Source of the DNA: Mesorhizobium sp. AR10
Lineage (GTDB): Bacteria; Pseudomonadota; Alphaproteobacteria; Rhizobiales; Rhizobiaceae
Assembly (NCBI RefSeq): GCF_024746795.1
Contig: NZ_CP080524.1
Location: 4,752,001-4,816,000, forward strand
DNA length: 64,000 nt
Direction of reading: 5' to 3'
Part shown: positions 49,426-58,365 of the stretch, in pieces
Numbering within the stretch: the stretch's first letter is position 1
Layout: each line of letters starts with the position of its first letter
Program-made: the position numbers and the translations under genes
Notes under the pieces: model-generated
Seen by the model: the letters and a program-made list of their open reading frames with translations, nothing else
What the model was told of the DNA's origin: nothing
Database searches by the model: none

Positions 49426-50871
49426 TCAATTTGCCTGCGCCGTTGCAATCCCTGCCGGCGTCACACCGGCGCGGGATCGGATGGCGACAACCGCGCTGGC
49501 AATGTCGGCATTGACACGCAGCGCCTCGCGTCCGGCCTCGATGGTGAGGTCGACCTGCTCGACCGGCAGCTTCAGCCGGGTCGGGATGGCGTTGAGCCTG
49601 ATTTGCTTGGCCGCATCGACGTCGGCGAAAGACAGATGCTGCACCACGAGCCGGACGTCACGGCAGTTCCAGCCGGCCGTCGAGCCTCGATAGGCGGCCA
49701 CCGTCTTGGCCGGCAAGGCGCAGCGGTAGCGCACCAGCTCCCCCTTCCACTGCGAGACGGCAAGCGTCAGCGCGTCGAATTCGTCGCGCACCGAGGCAGA
49801 AAGCGTGGTGCTGGTCACGGCGTCGAACAGCTCCGAAGCCTTTGGCCCGTGCAGTGATTTCGCCCAACTCACATCGCTGTTGCTGCCGGCGTCGGCGACG
49901 ATGAAGATCAGCGTCGTCAGGCGGACGGCCGCCGACGGCGAGAGCGGCCCGTAGGGCGTGCCGGCGGCGGAGCGCTCGAGCGCGAAGCCGGTGATGCCGA
50001 TATTGTCGGTCAAGCCGCCATCGAGCAGCTTCACGTAGTCGAGCGGATCGGCGTTCTGGTAAGAATCGAGCGCGCTGGCGTAGGCTCTCAGCCTGAGCGA
50101 AGCGTTGCGGTCGGCAAGCGCGCGGCTCAGCCACAACGGCTTGTGGTAACCGCAATCCGGCTTGGTGGCGGAGACCACGATCGGCGCGAAGACGATGGGC
50201 ACCGCTGCGGAAGCCGCGACCGCATCGGCAAGCCGCACCTTGTCGAGGTCGCTGCACAGTGCCGCGAACGTGTCGTAGCTGAACAGGAACGGCGTGCGGT
50301 TGTAGATATCGGATGCGTTGATCCAGACGATGGGCCGGTCCGGCGTGCGGAAGGCATCGAAGGTGGCGCCATCGAAGAGATGGTCGTTCAGCCATTTGGC
50401 AAAGCCGCTGCGGTCGTTGACGCCGCCATTGTAGGCGCGCACCAGATTGAACAGCGACAGCGATGTCCTGAGGTCGGCTTCCGCATTCTGGATCAGGAAG
50501 CGTTCGCGAAAATCCTGGTAGCCGTCCTTGCCCTTGTAACCGAAATAGGCCGCAGCGACGGCGCCACCGGAGGCGCCGGAAATCATCCTGATGTCGTCGA
50601 CCAGCGTGCGCCTGTATGGCCGCTCGTCGATGACGATGTCGTCCAGCGCCCGCAGCACCCCGTAGGAAAAGCCCGCGGCGCGGGTGCCACCGCCGGAAAA
50701 GGCGAGGCCGACAATGGTCGAGCCGTCGTCGCCGGGATCGGGGATGAAGTTCGGCGACGGCTGGCCGACCTCCGATGTTGGGACGTTGATCGGTCCGACA
50801 TCGTCGGCGATGCAGCCGGCCGTCAGCAGAGAGGTCGCGACCGCCAAGGCAACGCGAAACAGCAAATGCAT
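49426..50871 (-). CDS. Patatin-like phospholipase lipoprotein
   Basis: 481 residues. The signal ends in a lipobox (LLTAGC, Cys19), so it is anchored to a membrane. The patatin domain has the oxyanion loop FSGGGTRAAGFSYG (57-70), the nucleophile ISGASGGAVAAAYFG and the catalytic Asp in LLDGGLTDNIG. It should hydrolyse lipid acyl esters in the periplasm or outer membrane. The C-terminal 150 residues are not recognised. ATG at 50871; a start farther upstream is unsupported. Confidence 0.88.
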   Translation of the reverse strand: MHLLFRVALAVATSLLTAGCIADDVGPINVPTSEVGQPSPNFIPDPGDDGSTIVGLAFSGGGTRAAGFSYGVLRALDDIVIDERPYRRTLVDDIRMISGASGGAVAAAYFGYKGKDGYQDFRERFLIQNAEADLRTSLSLFNLVRAYNGGVNDRSGFAKWLNDHLFDGATFDAFRTPDRPIVWINASDIYNRTPFLFSYDTFAALCSDLDKVRLADAVAASAAVPIVFAPIVVSATKPDCGYHKPLWLSRALADRNASLRLRAYASALDSYQNADPLDYVKLLDGGLTDNIGITGFALERSAAGTPYGPLSPSAAVRLTTLIFIVADAGSNSDVSWAKSLHGPKASELFDAVTSTTLSASVRDEFDALTLAVSQWKGELVRYRCALPAKTVAAYRGSTAGWNCRDVRLVVQHLSFADVDAAKQIRLNAIPTRLKLPVEQVDLTIEAGREALRVNADIASAVVAIRSRAGVTPAGIATAQAN

Positions 50872-51016
50872 CGAACTCCCCCGACGGCCCCGTACGCTGG
50901 TCCCGCGCCGAACCTAGCCGCATTGCCTCGCCAGAGGCAACCGGGCGCGGTCGTGTGGAACCTAAGCCACGCCGGCCCGTTTGCCTCTGGAGAATGAAAC
51001 CCCAGGAGATGCGAAA

Positions 51017-51196
51017 ATGGTGAACAAGGATCAGGTCGCGGGCGTGGCCAAGCAGGTCAAGGGCTCGGTCAAGGAAGCCGCCGGGAAGGCAACCGGCAAT
51101 CGGCAAACCCAGGCCGAAGGCACGGCCGACAAGATCGCCGGCAAGGTGCAGAAGGCCTATGGCGACGTGAAGGACAAGGTCAAGAAGGCGCTCTGA
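51017..51196 (+). CDS. CsbD-family stress-response protein
   Basis: 59 residues, KDQVAGVAKQVKGSVKEAAGKATGNRQTQAEGTADKIAGKVQKAYGDVKDKVKKAL, cited here in family form: repeated G-x3-K-x3-G helices of CsbD. Family members are induced by general stress; their molecular role is unknown. AGGAG precedes the ATG at 51017. A hairpin terminator follows at 51230. Confidence 0.93.
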   Translation: MVNKDQVAGVAKQVKGSVKEAAGKATGNRQTQAEGTADKIAGKVQKAYGDVKDKVKKAL

Positions 51197-51229
51197 TCCT
51201 GCACCGAAGATCGCCTTTGACGATCAGCA

Positions 51230-51256
51230 AAAGGCGGCCACCCAAGCCGCCTTTTT
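51230..51256. terminator. Bidirectional terminator between csbD-like and phosphoesterase genes
   Basis: AAAGGCGGC and GCCGCCTTTTT form a 9-base stem with a seven-base loop and a T-run on the plus strand; the reverse reading ends in CCTTTTGC. It serves the CsbD-like gene and, less strongly, the convergent phosphoesterase gene, whose stop is at its edge. Confidence 0.85.
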
Positions 51257-52389
51257 CATGTGTTCAGGCTCTTGCTGAAGGCGTTGGTGAAGGCAACCTC
51301 GCCATGGTCGCCGGTTGCCTCGCCCAGCACCACGTCGATGGCGTCGCTTGTTACCCGCGCGGCTGCGAAGCCGCCCATATAGGCGGCCTTTGGCTTGAAC
51401 AGGTCGAGCCCGTCGCGGCGATAGATCATCGGCACCTCGTGCTGGTGGCCGTGGAAGACGGCAATGACGTTGTAGCCCTTCAGCGTCGCCAGCAGCGCCT
51501 GCCGGTCCGCCTCGCCCCACCAGTGCGGCGCACCGGTGCCGTCATCGTCGTAGGTCCGCTTGGCCGGATCCCAGCGTTCGACCGAGAATGTGTCCCAGCC
51601 ATAGTGCTGGAACAGGATGACGGGACGGCCGTCCGCCGCATAGGTCGCCAGATCCTGTTTCAGCCACGGCAGGCTGCTGTCGGCGCCGTGGCCGGTGTCG
51701 CCGGCGAAACGGTGCGTCTGGACGAGATGCAGGCCACCCCAGTCCCATGAATAGCAGTCGGTATCGACGTCGTAGTCGGTCGCCGGCACCGGCGGCTTGA
51801 AGAACACGCCGGCGCGGTGGTTGACCTCGACATAGTCGCGCAATTCGCGGCGATACCAGTCGACATGCGGCGGCGGACCGTTCTGGTCGAGGTCGTGGTT
51901 GCCGAGCCCGACATAGACCGGCATATGCACGCGATCGGGACCGACACCTTGCTGGTAGCGCTGGCTGAACTGCAGCAGCTGGGTGCCCTCGCTGGGCTGG
52001 GTGATCTGGCCGCCGCCATCGTCGGTCATGTCGCCGCCGACGACGAGGCCGAGCGGCGTGCCGATGGGGCTGCCAGCCGAGCGCAGGCCAGTGGCGGCGC
52101 CGCCGATTTCGGCCGGCCACTGCTTGTCGCCGATACCGTTGAGTGCGGCGACATTGCGCAGCAAGGCAGCGTCGGTTTTCCCCTCCTGCTGGCAATTGGG
52201 GCTTAGTCCGCTGGCCATGCGGCAGGCATGGACATCGGCGATGAACAGGAAGGTGGCGTCGACCGGTGGAATGCGCTGTCCGGTCTGACCGAGCGCCGGG
52301 CGCGAGACGGCGCCGGCCACGGCAAACCCCGCCGCCTGCGCCAGGAAGCTGCGTCGGGAAAACGATTTTGCCGGGCGACGATTCATCAT
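51256..52389 (-). CDS. Tat-exported metallophosphoesterase
   Basis: 377 residues. The twin-arginine signal is FSRRSFLAQAAGFAVAGAVSRPALG. The calcineurin-like dinuclear metal site is complete: FIADVHACR, VVGGDMTDDGGG, VGLGNHDLDQNG, LFQHYGWD and VFHGHQHEVPMIY. It is periplasmic and likely hydrolyses phosphodiesters or phosphomonoesters. The start is taken at the first of two adjacent ATG codons (52389); no strong ribosome site is visible, and a GTG-initiated longer form with 22 more residues cannot be excluded. Confidence 0.88.
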   Translation of the reverse strand: MMNRRPAKSFSRRSFLAQAAGFAVAGAVSRPALGQTGQRIPPVDATFLFIADVHACRMASGLSPNCQQEGKTDAALLRNVAALNGIGDKQWPAEIGGAATGLRSAGSPIGTPLGLVVGGDMTDDGGGQITQPSEGTQLLQFSQRYQQGVGPDRVHMPVYVGLGNHDLDQNGPPPHVDWYRRELRDYVEVNHRAGVFFKPPVPATDYDVDTDCYSWDWGGLHLVQTHRFAGDTGHGADSSLPWLKQDLATYAADGRPVILFQHYGWDTFSVERWDPAKRTYDDDGTGAPHWWGEADRQALLATLKGYNVIAVFHGHQHEVPMIYRRDGLDLFKPKAAYMGGFAAARVTSDAIDVVLGEATGDHGEVAFTNAFSKSLNT

Positions 52390-52485
52390 GAGGCGAAATT
52401 CAGCACAGCTGGCGACGGTTCGTCCAGTTATCCTGCGCGGCCCGCCGGTCGACATGATGCAGGCAGTCTGCCATGTTCATGCCCT

Positions 52486-52860
52486 TCAACTTGCACGCGC
52501 ACATGAGGATGCGACGCCATCAATGGCGTCGGTCAGCCGTTTCCGCTCCTTGTTGATCCACTGACCCTCCGAGTAGTTTCGGAGAAACGCCTCGGCGAAC
52601 TCCACAGGGTCCTGCCCAACGATCGCGCGGATCGGGGTTTCGTTCGCCGCGCTTTGCTCGAAGAGATCGGCGAGATCCTCCAGCATCGATACCAGGGTGT
52701 CGCCTTTCGTTATCGCCCCAAAGTACATCAGGTACCGATCCAGCGCATCGATCGCCGCGCGATAGTTCGCGGGAAGCTGTTGCGTGCGCGCCTTGTACTG
52801 CCGGTAGCGCCTCTTCTGCTCGATCGACCCTGTGAACTGCTCGATCCATCCTGTGGCCAT
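52486..52860 (-). CDS. DUF1048-family protein, partner of PadR
   Basis: 124 residues of the DUF1048 family: KRRYRQYKARTQQLPANYRAAIDALDRYLMYFGAITKGDTLVSMLEDLADLFEQSAANETPIRAIVGQDPVEFAEAFLRNYSEGQWINKERKRLTDAID. AAGGAAATAGAT precedes the ATG at 52860. Family members are almost always encoded with a PadR repressor, as here (two bases after its stop). They are helical and probably modulate the repressor or act in stress tolerance; the mechanism is not settled. Confidence 0.88.
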   Translation of the reverse strand: MATGWIEQFTGSIEQKRRYRQYKARTQQLPANYRAAIDALDRYLMYFGAITKGDTLVSMLEDLADLFEQSAANETPIRAIVGQDPVEFAEAFLRNYSEGQWINKERKRLTDAIDGVASSCARAS

Positions 52861-52862
52861 AT

Positions 52863-53192
52863 CTATTTCCTTTCCGTGTGGAGCTGTTCGAGCCGTTCTG
52901 CGAGGAAGCTCCACGTCCTCCAGAACTCTTCGAGATATTCTCGTCCCTGAGCGTTGAGCGAATACACCTTGCGCGGCGGCCCCATCTGGGACGGTATCTT
53001 CTCCACGTCGACCAGGCCCTTTTGCTCGTTCCTGACGAGCAGCGCGTAGACGGTGCCTTCGGCGATGTCGGAGAAGCCCTGCTCCCGCAACCGTGCCGTG
53101 ATCTCGTAGCCGTACGCGGACTGCACGGACAGGATCGCGAGGATGATGCCCTCCAGCGTGCCCTTGAGCATCTCCGTCATCTGCTTGCCCAC
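52863..53192 (-). CDS. PadR-family transcriptional regulator
   Basis: 109 residues. The winged helix is LKGTLEGIILAILSVQSAYGYEITARLREQGFSDIAEGTVYALLVRNEQKGLVDVEKI, with the wing at PSQMGPPRKVYSLNAQGREYL. The GTG at 53192 has GGGAGA seven bases upstream; the ATG four codons on is the alternative. It likely autorepresses the PadR-DUF1048 pair in response to a toxic ligand. Confidence 0.93.
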   Translation of the reverse strand: MGKQMTEMLKGTLEGIILAILSVQSAYGYEITARLREQGFSDIAEGTVYALLVRNEQKGLVDVEKIPSQMGPPRKVYSLNAQGREYLEEFWRTWSFLAERLEQLHTERK

Positions 53193-53369
53193 ACAACATC
53201 TCCCGTTGGCTACTAAGCGTTACTGATTACTGGTATATAGCAACGCTGAATAGTGGCTGTCAAGCAGCACGTTGCATTGAGGAAGCGGATGAACTCCTGA
53301 TGTCGGTGGCGGGCGCGCCAATCAAGCCCACCAGAACCGGCCGGCGGACCAGCGCCGTTCGATCCGGCC

Positions 53370-54065
53370 TCAAGCCCCTTGCCGCGGCAGCACCCTGCGA
53401 CGTCGCTTTGCTCTTGTTCCGCCCTGGAACGACGGAGCTGAACGGGTCACGCGCTCCAGTTCCTCCAGGCAGTCGCGCAGCGCGCCGGCGTCCTGCGCCG
53501 TCTTGGCCATCGACATGGCGCCGGAATAGGTCGCGACCGCGAGTGCTGCGAAGCGATCCGGATCGGTATCCCGTTCCCTGCCCGCTTGCTGGTCGGCCCT
53601 GATCTTGTCGGCGATCACCTCACGCCATCCCGAAAAGATCCCGGCAAGGGCAAGGCGGAAATCCGGATCAGCGAGCGACAGTTCATGTGCCAGATTGTTG
53701 AGCGGGCAGCCGCGAACGAAACCCTGCTGTTCCAGCTCGGCCGCCACCGCGTCGAACACGCTGCGCACGCCCTCGCGCGCCGAGCCCGCCGCCAGCACCG
53801 GCGCAATCCACGTTTCCTCGACCGCCGCGGCGACCCGCTCCTCGATCACCGCCAGCGCCAGCGCCTTCTTGGTCGGGAAATGGTGATGCAGCGCGCCGCC
53901 GGTGACGTCAGCCGCCGTCATCAGATCGCCGAGGCTGGAGGCGTGATAGCCGCGCGCCTGAAACGATTCCTCGGCGACATCGAGCACCTTTTTGCGCATG
54001 CCTTCAGGGTCGTTGGTGCGTTTCAGGCGTCGCGATTTTGGACGAACATCGTTCTCTGCTGACAT
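53370..54065 (-). CDS. TetR-family regulator
   Basis: 231 residues. The DNA-binding domain is MRKKVLDVAEESFQARGYHASSLGDLMTAADVTGGALHHHFPTKKALALAVIEERV. The C-terminal half (FVRGCPLNNLAHELSLADPDFRLALAGIFSGWREVI) matches the TetR_C_16/LmrA-like set. The Arg-rich tail (GGTRAKRRRRVLPRQGA) is unusual. It is divergent from the NIPSNAP gene, with the 54088 dyad at the shared promoter. Confidence 0.88.
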   Translation of the reverse strand: MSAENDVRPKSRRLKRTNDPEGMRKKVLDVAEESFQARGYHASSLGDLMTAADVTGGALHHHFPTKKALALAVIEERVAAAVEETWIAPVLAAGSAREGVRSVFDAVAAELEQQGFVRGCPLNNLAHELSLADPDFRLALAGIFSGWREVIADKIRADQQAGRERDTDPDRFAALAVATYSGAMSMAKTAQDAGALRDCLEELERVTRSAPSFQGGTRAKRRRRVLPRQGA

Positions 54066-54087
54066 TTCCTAGAGATACCACATTGAC

Positions 54088-54111
54088 AAAACAGGACAAC
54101 CGGTCTGTTTT
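54088..54111. promoter_or_regulatory. TetR-type operator dyad before the NIPSNAP gene
   Basis: AAAACAG-N10-CTGTTTT is a perfect 7-base inverted repeat. An additional overlapping arm pair (ACCGGT and AACCGG) is present. It lies between the divergent starts of the TetR gene and the NIPSNAP gene. Confidence 0.6.
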
Positions 54112-54147
54112 ATAAACCGGATGATCACCCTGTTTTGGAGATTGCTA

Positions 54148-54948
54148 GTGTATCTGCCCCTGACAGCCCCGCCGAAATCCCACCTCAACGCCTCGCCTGT
54201 CGTCGAACTCAGGCAATACACACTCAAGCCCGGCAAGCGCGACACGCTTATCGGTATCTTCGACACCCATCTGGTCGAAGGCCAGGAAAACGCCGGGATG
54301 ACCATCATCGGCCAGTTCCGCGACCTCGACCGTCCCGACATGTTCGTCTGGATGCGCGGCTTCGACGGCATGGAGGCGCGGAGAAACGCACTGACCGCTT
54401 TCTATGACGGGCCGGTGTGGGCCGCCTACAGCAATGCCGCCAACGAAACGATGATCGATTCCGACAATGTGCTGCAGCTGAAGCCAGCATGGCCCGGCGC
54501 CGGTTTCGACCTGTCAGGATCGCAACGGGCAGTGCTGCCACCGTCAGGTCATGAAGACGTTGGCCAAGAAAAAACAAGCACGGACAATCGGTTGAGGGGT
54601 CTTGTTGTCCTAACGATTCATCATTTGCCGCCTGGCACCGAGACCGAGTTCGCCGAGAATTTCCAAATCGGAGCGGTCCCGGTGCTGACCGCGCTGGGCG
54701 CCCGCGTGCGCGCCGCCTTCATCACCGAACATGCCGAAAACAGCTTTCCCCGCCTGCCGGTACGATTGGGCGAAAGCGTCTTCGTCAGCGTCACCGGTTT
54801 CGACAGCGCCGAGGCGCACGCCCGGCATGAGGCGGCCCTTGCCGCATCGCCGGCATGGCAGGCGTTCCAGCAAGCGGCACAATCGGGCATAGCCGAACCG
54901 ACCGAAACGCTGCGCCTGTCGGCGACTTCGCAGTCGCTGTTGAGATAG
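54148..54948 (+). CDS. NIPSNAP-family protein with two ferredoxin-like domains
   Basis: 266 residues. Domain 1 is VVELRQYTLKPGKRDTLIGIFDTHLVEGQENAGMTIIGQFRDLDRPDMFVWMRGF, the NIPSNAP signature of a dimeric alpha-beta barrel. Domain 2 (about 155-250) is a second copy-like fold with HHLPPGTETEFAENF. The GTG at 54148 has TGGAG eight bases in front; the upstream ATG at 54121 lies against the operator dyad. Members are thought to bind hydrophobic ligands or act in aldehyde detoxification. It is regulated in all likelihood by the divergent TetR. Confidence 0.82.
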   Translation: MYLPLTAPPKSHLNASPVVELRQYTLKPGKRDTLIGIFDTHLVEGQENAGMTIIGQFRDLDRPDMFVWMRGFDGMEARRNALTAFYDGPVWAAYSNAANETMIDSDNVLQLKPAWPGAGFDLSGSQRAVLPPSGHEDVGQEKTSTDNRLRGLVVLTIHHLPPGTETEFAENFQIGAVPVLTALGARVRAAFITEHAENSFPRLPVRLGESVFVSVTGFDSAEAHARHEAALAASPAWQAFQQAAQSGIAEPTETLRLSATSQSLLR

Positions 54949-54957
54949 CCCCTCGTG

Positions 54958-55785
54958 TCAGGTCGCTGCGCCGAATTTGCCGGTGATGGCTGCGGCGACG
55001 AGCGCCGGATCCTCCCAGTGCGGATTGTGGCCGCAGCTTTCAATACAGACGAAGTCGGCATCGGGAAAAGCGCGCAACAGCGCTTGCTGATGCGCCTCGC
55101 CGAACAGCGGGTCGCTGGCGCCGCCAATGATAAGCGTCTCCTGCCGCACGGTCCGTGCGCTGCTGGTCAGATCTGAGCGGCGAATCTGCTCCAGGATCGA
55201 ACGCCAGCGAGCGGCAGGCATCGCCGACGCCTCCTCGGCCAGTTTGGCGATGAACGAGTGCGGCACACCGGGTCGGCACGCGTGCCACCAGGCATAGAAG
55301 GGGTCATCCGGCGAAATCGGATCGCGCAAAGCCTGGACACCCACCGCCATCGGATGATCCTGCAATATTCCGGGCTTCAGCGAACCAGCCAGCAGCACCA
55401 GACCGCCGATCAGCCCGCTATTCCGGACTGCTGTCTCGATGGCGATCATGGCGCCAAGCGAATGGCCGATGACAATTGGCTGATCAAGCCGCAACTGCCC
55501 GATCATTCCGGCAATGTCGTCAGCGAAGTCGGCCGGCCTGAAGCTGTTCGTTCCCGCTGGCGAGGCGCCGTGGCCGCGTAGGTCCGGAATGACCAGCCGG
55601 CGTCCAGCCAGATACGGCGCCAGCAGCGAAAAGCTGCGACTGGTGTCGGTAAAGCCATGGATCAGCAGCAGGGCCGGCTCGGCGCCGGGGATTTCGACAT
55701 AGGCCATGGCGAGCCCACCGACATCGACCATCCGCTTGCGGCCTGCCCAGGCTTGCTGCCCGGCCTCCAGCCCAGCGGAATTCAC
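54958..55785 (-). CDS. Alpha/beta hydrolase coupled to choX
   Basis: 275 residues. The nucleophile elbow is GHSLGA, the oxyanion loop LIHGFTD, the acid D in GGASDPLFGE and the His in CGHNPHW. A cap segment spans about 140-200. The GTG at 55785 overlaps the ChoX stop as GTGA, so it is translated with the binding protein. This suggests that the hydrolase may free the betaine or choline-type ligand from an ester, but no substrate residue shows that. It is convergent to the NIPSNAP gene, nine bases apart. Confidence 0.85.
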   Translation of the reverse strand: MNSAGLEAGQQAWAGRKRMVDVGGLAMAYVEIPGAEPALLLIHGFTDTSRSFSLLAPYLAGRRLVIPDLRGHGASPAGTNSFRPADFADDIAGMIGQLRLDQPIVIGHSLGAMIAIETAVRNSGLIGGLVLLAGSLKPGILQDHPMAVGVQALRDPISPDDPFYAWWHACRPGVPHSFIAKLAEEASAMPAARWRSILEQIRRSDLTSSARTVRQETLIIGGASDPLFGEAHQQALLRAFPDADFVCIESCGHNPHWEDPALVAAAITGKFGAAT

Positions 55786-56720
55786 AGGCCGAGCTTTTCC
55801 TTCGCTGCAGCCAGGCCTGGCTTGCCGTCGAAAGTGGTAACGCCGGCGAGCCAGGCATCGAGGCGGCCCTTGTTCTGGGTGATCGCCTTCAGTCCGGCCT
55901 CTTCAGGCTTCATGCCGTCATTGATCAGATAGCCCATGCCGACATTCTCGAAATCGACGTCGAAGACGAGATTCTTGAGGAGTTGCGCGACGTTCGGACA
56001 CTCCTGCAGATAGCCCTTGCGCACCTGCGTGGTCACCGTCGCGGCGCCGAAATTCGGGCCGTAGAACTTGTCGCCGCCGGTCAGATATTTGAAGTCGTAC
56101 ATCGCGTTCATCGGATGGGGCGCCCAGGCCTGGAAGACGATGAAGTGCTTCTCCTTCATCTGGTAGCCGACCTCAGACAGCATGCCGGCTTCGCTCGACT
56201 CGACCACCTGCCAGCCATCGAGGCCGAGCGAAGGATCGGCGATGGCATCCATCATCAGCTGGTTCGATCCGGGCTCGATGCCGTACATCTTCTTCCCGAA
56301 CTTGTCGGCGAATTTGTGCAGGTCGGAGAAGTCCTTGACCCCGGCCTCCCAGACATAGGTGGGCACGGCGAAGGTGTACTTGGCACCTTCGAGATTGATG
56401 CGCACATTTTCGACCGAGCCATCCTTCTTGTAAGGCTCGTAATAGACGACGCTGGCGGGATCCCAATAGCCAAGGAACGCGTCCAGGTCCTTGTTCTTCA
56501 TGCCCTCGTAGATGACGTTGAGGCCGAGCACATCGCTTTTCGGCTGATAGCCGAGGGCGTCGAGCAGGACGCTGGCGATCCCAGTCGTGAAAGCGAGGTC
56601 GTTCCAGCCGGGCTCGGCCATGCGTACCGCCCTGCACTGCTCGGGCTCGCCCGCCTGGGCAGCGTGGGAGGCCAGCACCAGCGCGGCCAGACAGACGCCA
56701 TTTGCAAAGATGCGCAACAT
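55782..56720 (-). CDS. choX: ChoX-like choline/glycine-betaine substrate-binding protein
   Basis: 312 residues, OpuAC-type fold. The signal peptide is MLRIFANGVCLAALVLASHAAQA. The mature part has RMAEPGWNDLAFTTGIASVLLDALGY, YWDPASVVYYEPYKKDGSV and AWAPHPMNAMYDFKYLTGG, the aromatic-box pattern of rhizobial ChoX. AGGAGAACC precedes the ATG at 56720. No permease or ATPase gene is near, so it must use a transporter encoded elsewhere or act on its own. Its regulator is likely the BetI-like TetR encoded divergently at 56803. Confidence 0.82.
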   Translation of the reverse strand: MLRIFANGVCLAALVLASHAAQAGEPEQCRAVRMAEPGWNDLAFTTGIASVLLDALGYQPKSDVLGLNVIYEGMKNKDLDAFLGYWDPASVVYYEPYKKDGSVENVRINLEGAKYTFAVPTYVWEAGVKDFSDLHKFADKFGKKMYGIEPGSNQLMMDAIADPSLGLDGWQVVESSEAGMLSEVGYQMKEKHFIVFQAWAPHPMNAMYDFKYLTGGDKFYGPNFGAATVTTQVRKGYLQECPNVAQLLKNLVFDVDFENVGMGYLINDGMKPEEAGLKAITQNKGRLDAWLAGVTTFDGKPGLAAAKEKLGL

Positions 56721-56746
56721 TTCGGTTCTCCTCATCGTGTTATATT

Positions 56747-56758
56747 GACCATTTGGTC
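56747..56758. promoter_or_regulatory. TetR/BetI-type operator dyad between choX and betI-like genes
   Basis: GACCA-TT-TGGTC is a perfect inverted repeat; a further half-site (TTGGTCAA) lies about 17 bases downstream. Both lie in the 82-base divergent promoter. Confidence 0.55.
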
Positions 56759-56802
56759 TAATTATTGTCCCATTGGTCAATTGTTGATCTAGATGGACGA
56801 AA

Positions 56803-57438
56803 ATGTCAACGTGGTTTCTCGATACATGGATCGATCCGGTGAAACTCAAGCGCCTCAGTGACATACGCCGCAAGGAACTGCGGCAGGCGGCCTTCGCAGT
56901 GCTGCAACGCGAGGGCATTGCCGGCGCGACGCTGGAAAAGGTGGCGGCCCATGCCGGTGCCTCGAAGGGCATCGTGCTCCATTATTTCCGCAGCAAGCAG
57001 GAATTGTTCGAGCACGCGATGCGCGAGGCCAACGCCGTCCTGCGCGATGCGGTGATCGCGCGGCTTCGCCGGGCACGGACGCCGATGGAGCGCCTGAATG
57101 CGGTGATCGAGGGCAATTTCGAGCCGCATCTGTTCCAGCCTCCACTCTGCCATGCGTGGCTTTCGCTTGGCGCCGAGGTGCCGCGCGACGAGAAACTGGC
57201 GCGTATCCAGAAGGTGATCCACGCCCGCATGCGCTCGAACCTGCTGTCCGGCCTGCGTGGCCTTGCCTCGTCCAGCGAGGCCGAGGACATCGCGCTTGGC
57301 GTCTCGGCGCTGATTGACGGGCTATGGCTGCGGCTCGCCCTGCAGCCGGGCAGTGTGTCGCGCGAACAGGCGATCCGCCAGGTCAAGGACCACGTCGCGG
57401 CGCGGCTGGCCATCCGGGAACCTGTAACCACCGCGTAG
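56803..57438 (+). CDS. BetI-like TetR regulator
   Basis: 211 residues. LSDIRRKELRQAAFAVLQREGIAGATLEKVAAHAGASKGIVLHYFRSKQELFEHAMREAN is a BetI-type DNA-binding domain. The C-terminal part (LFQPPLCHAWLSLGAEVPRDEKLARIQKVIHARMRSNLLSGL) also resembles BetI, the choline-responsive repressor. The divergent choX gene fits that role. A shorter form starting at a GTG in VKLKRLSDI is possible. Confidence 0.82.
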   Translation: MSTWFLDTWIDPVKLKRLSDIRRKELRQAAFAVLQREGIAGATLEKVAAHAGASKGIVLHYFRSKQELFEHAMREANAVLRDAVIARLRRARTPMERLNAVIEGNFEPHLFQPPLCHAWLSLGAEVPRDEKLARIQKVIHARMRSNLLSGLRGLASSSEAEDIALGVSALIDGLWLRLALQPGSVSREQAIRQVKDHVAARLAIREPVTTA

Positions 57439-57560
57439 CCGGGCGCGGCTGGCCTGCCGGCCAAGTTTCATACTGTGCGATAGGCGCACGCCTTGACGCT
57501 CCTGCCGATCGGCGTTGCCCTTACCGGCTGATGGCATGGCGGGAAACGCGCGAGGATCGC

Positions 57561-58320
57561 ATGAGACTTCACCGAAAACGGGCGTTGGTGACGGGCGGAT
57601 CGGACGGGATCGGCCTGGCGATAGCCGGGGCCTTTTCGCGCGAGGGCGCGGATGTGCTGATCGTCGGTCGCGATGCCAAAAAGCTCGACGCCGCCCGCAA
57701 ACAACTCGGCAGTGCCGAGACGCTGTCGGCCGACCTTTCGACCTCAGCCGGGATAGACGCCGTGGTCGAGCAGGTAAGGAAATCCAGCCAACCGCTCGAC
57801 ATCCTGGTCAACAATGCCGGCGTGGCCTTCCTCGTGCCGTTCGAGACCGTCGGCGAGGAGCAGTTCCAGCAGTCCTTCGCGCTCAACGTCACGGCGGCGT
57901 TCTTTCTCACCCAGCGCCTGTTGCCGCATCTCACGCAAAGCGGCGCTTCGGTGATCAACATCTCGTCCTATTTCGCCAACAAGATGATCCCGAAGCGACC
58001 GTCGAGCCTCTATTCGCTGTCCAAGGGCGCGCTGAATTCGCTGACCAAGTCGCTGGCGTTCGAACTTGGCCCGCGCCGCATCAGGGTCAATGCCATCGCG
58101 CCGGGCACGGTCGACACCGCCATGCGGCGCAAGTCGATCGAGAACCTGCCGGCGGCGGCGCAAGCCGAGTTGAAGGCCTATGTCGAACGCAGCTACCCGC
58201 TCGGCCGCATCGGCCAGACCAGCGACCTCGCCGGGATCGCCGTCTACCTCGCCAGCGACGAGGCCGCGTGGCACCAGCGGCGGCATCTTTGCCATCGATG
58301 GCGGCTATACGGCGGGGTGA
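57561..58320 (+). pseudogene. SDR-family oxidoreductase with a one-base frameshift near the 3' end
   Basis: The intact part (about 236 residues) is a classical SDR: TGGSDGIGLAIA, VGRDAKKLDAAR, NNAGVAFLVPF, INISSYFANKM and the catalytic YSLSKGALNSLTKSLA, then RVNAIAPGTVDT. At the run GCGTGGCACC near 58271 one extra C shifts the frame. Removing it restores the family ending TSGGIFAIDGGYTAG and a stop at 58318-58320. Read as it stands, the frame continues to 58616 through unrelated sequence. The ATG at 57561 has CGAGGA upstream. It is either a recent pseudogene or a base-call error; the loss affects only the last 15 residues of the cofactor/tetramer face. Confidence 0.8.
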
Positions 58321-58365
58321 GAGGCGGCCGGCCGCCGGCCGACTTGAAAGGCCGGCTGCGCTCGA

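Noticed and set aside
53217..53369. Possible PadR operator upstream of the PadR-DUF1048 pair
   Set aside because: No convincing ATGT/ACAT-type dyad was found; only AT-rich promoter-like sequence.
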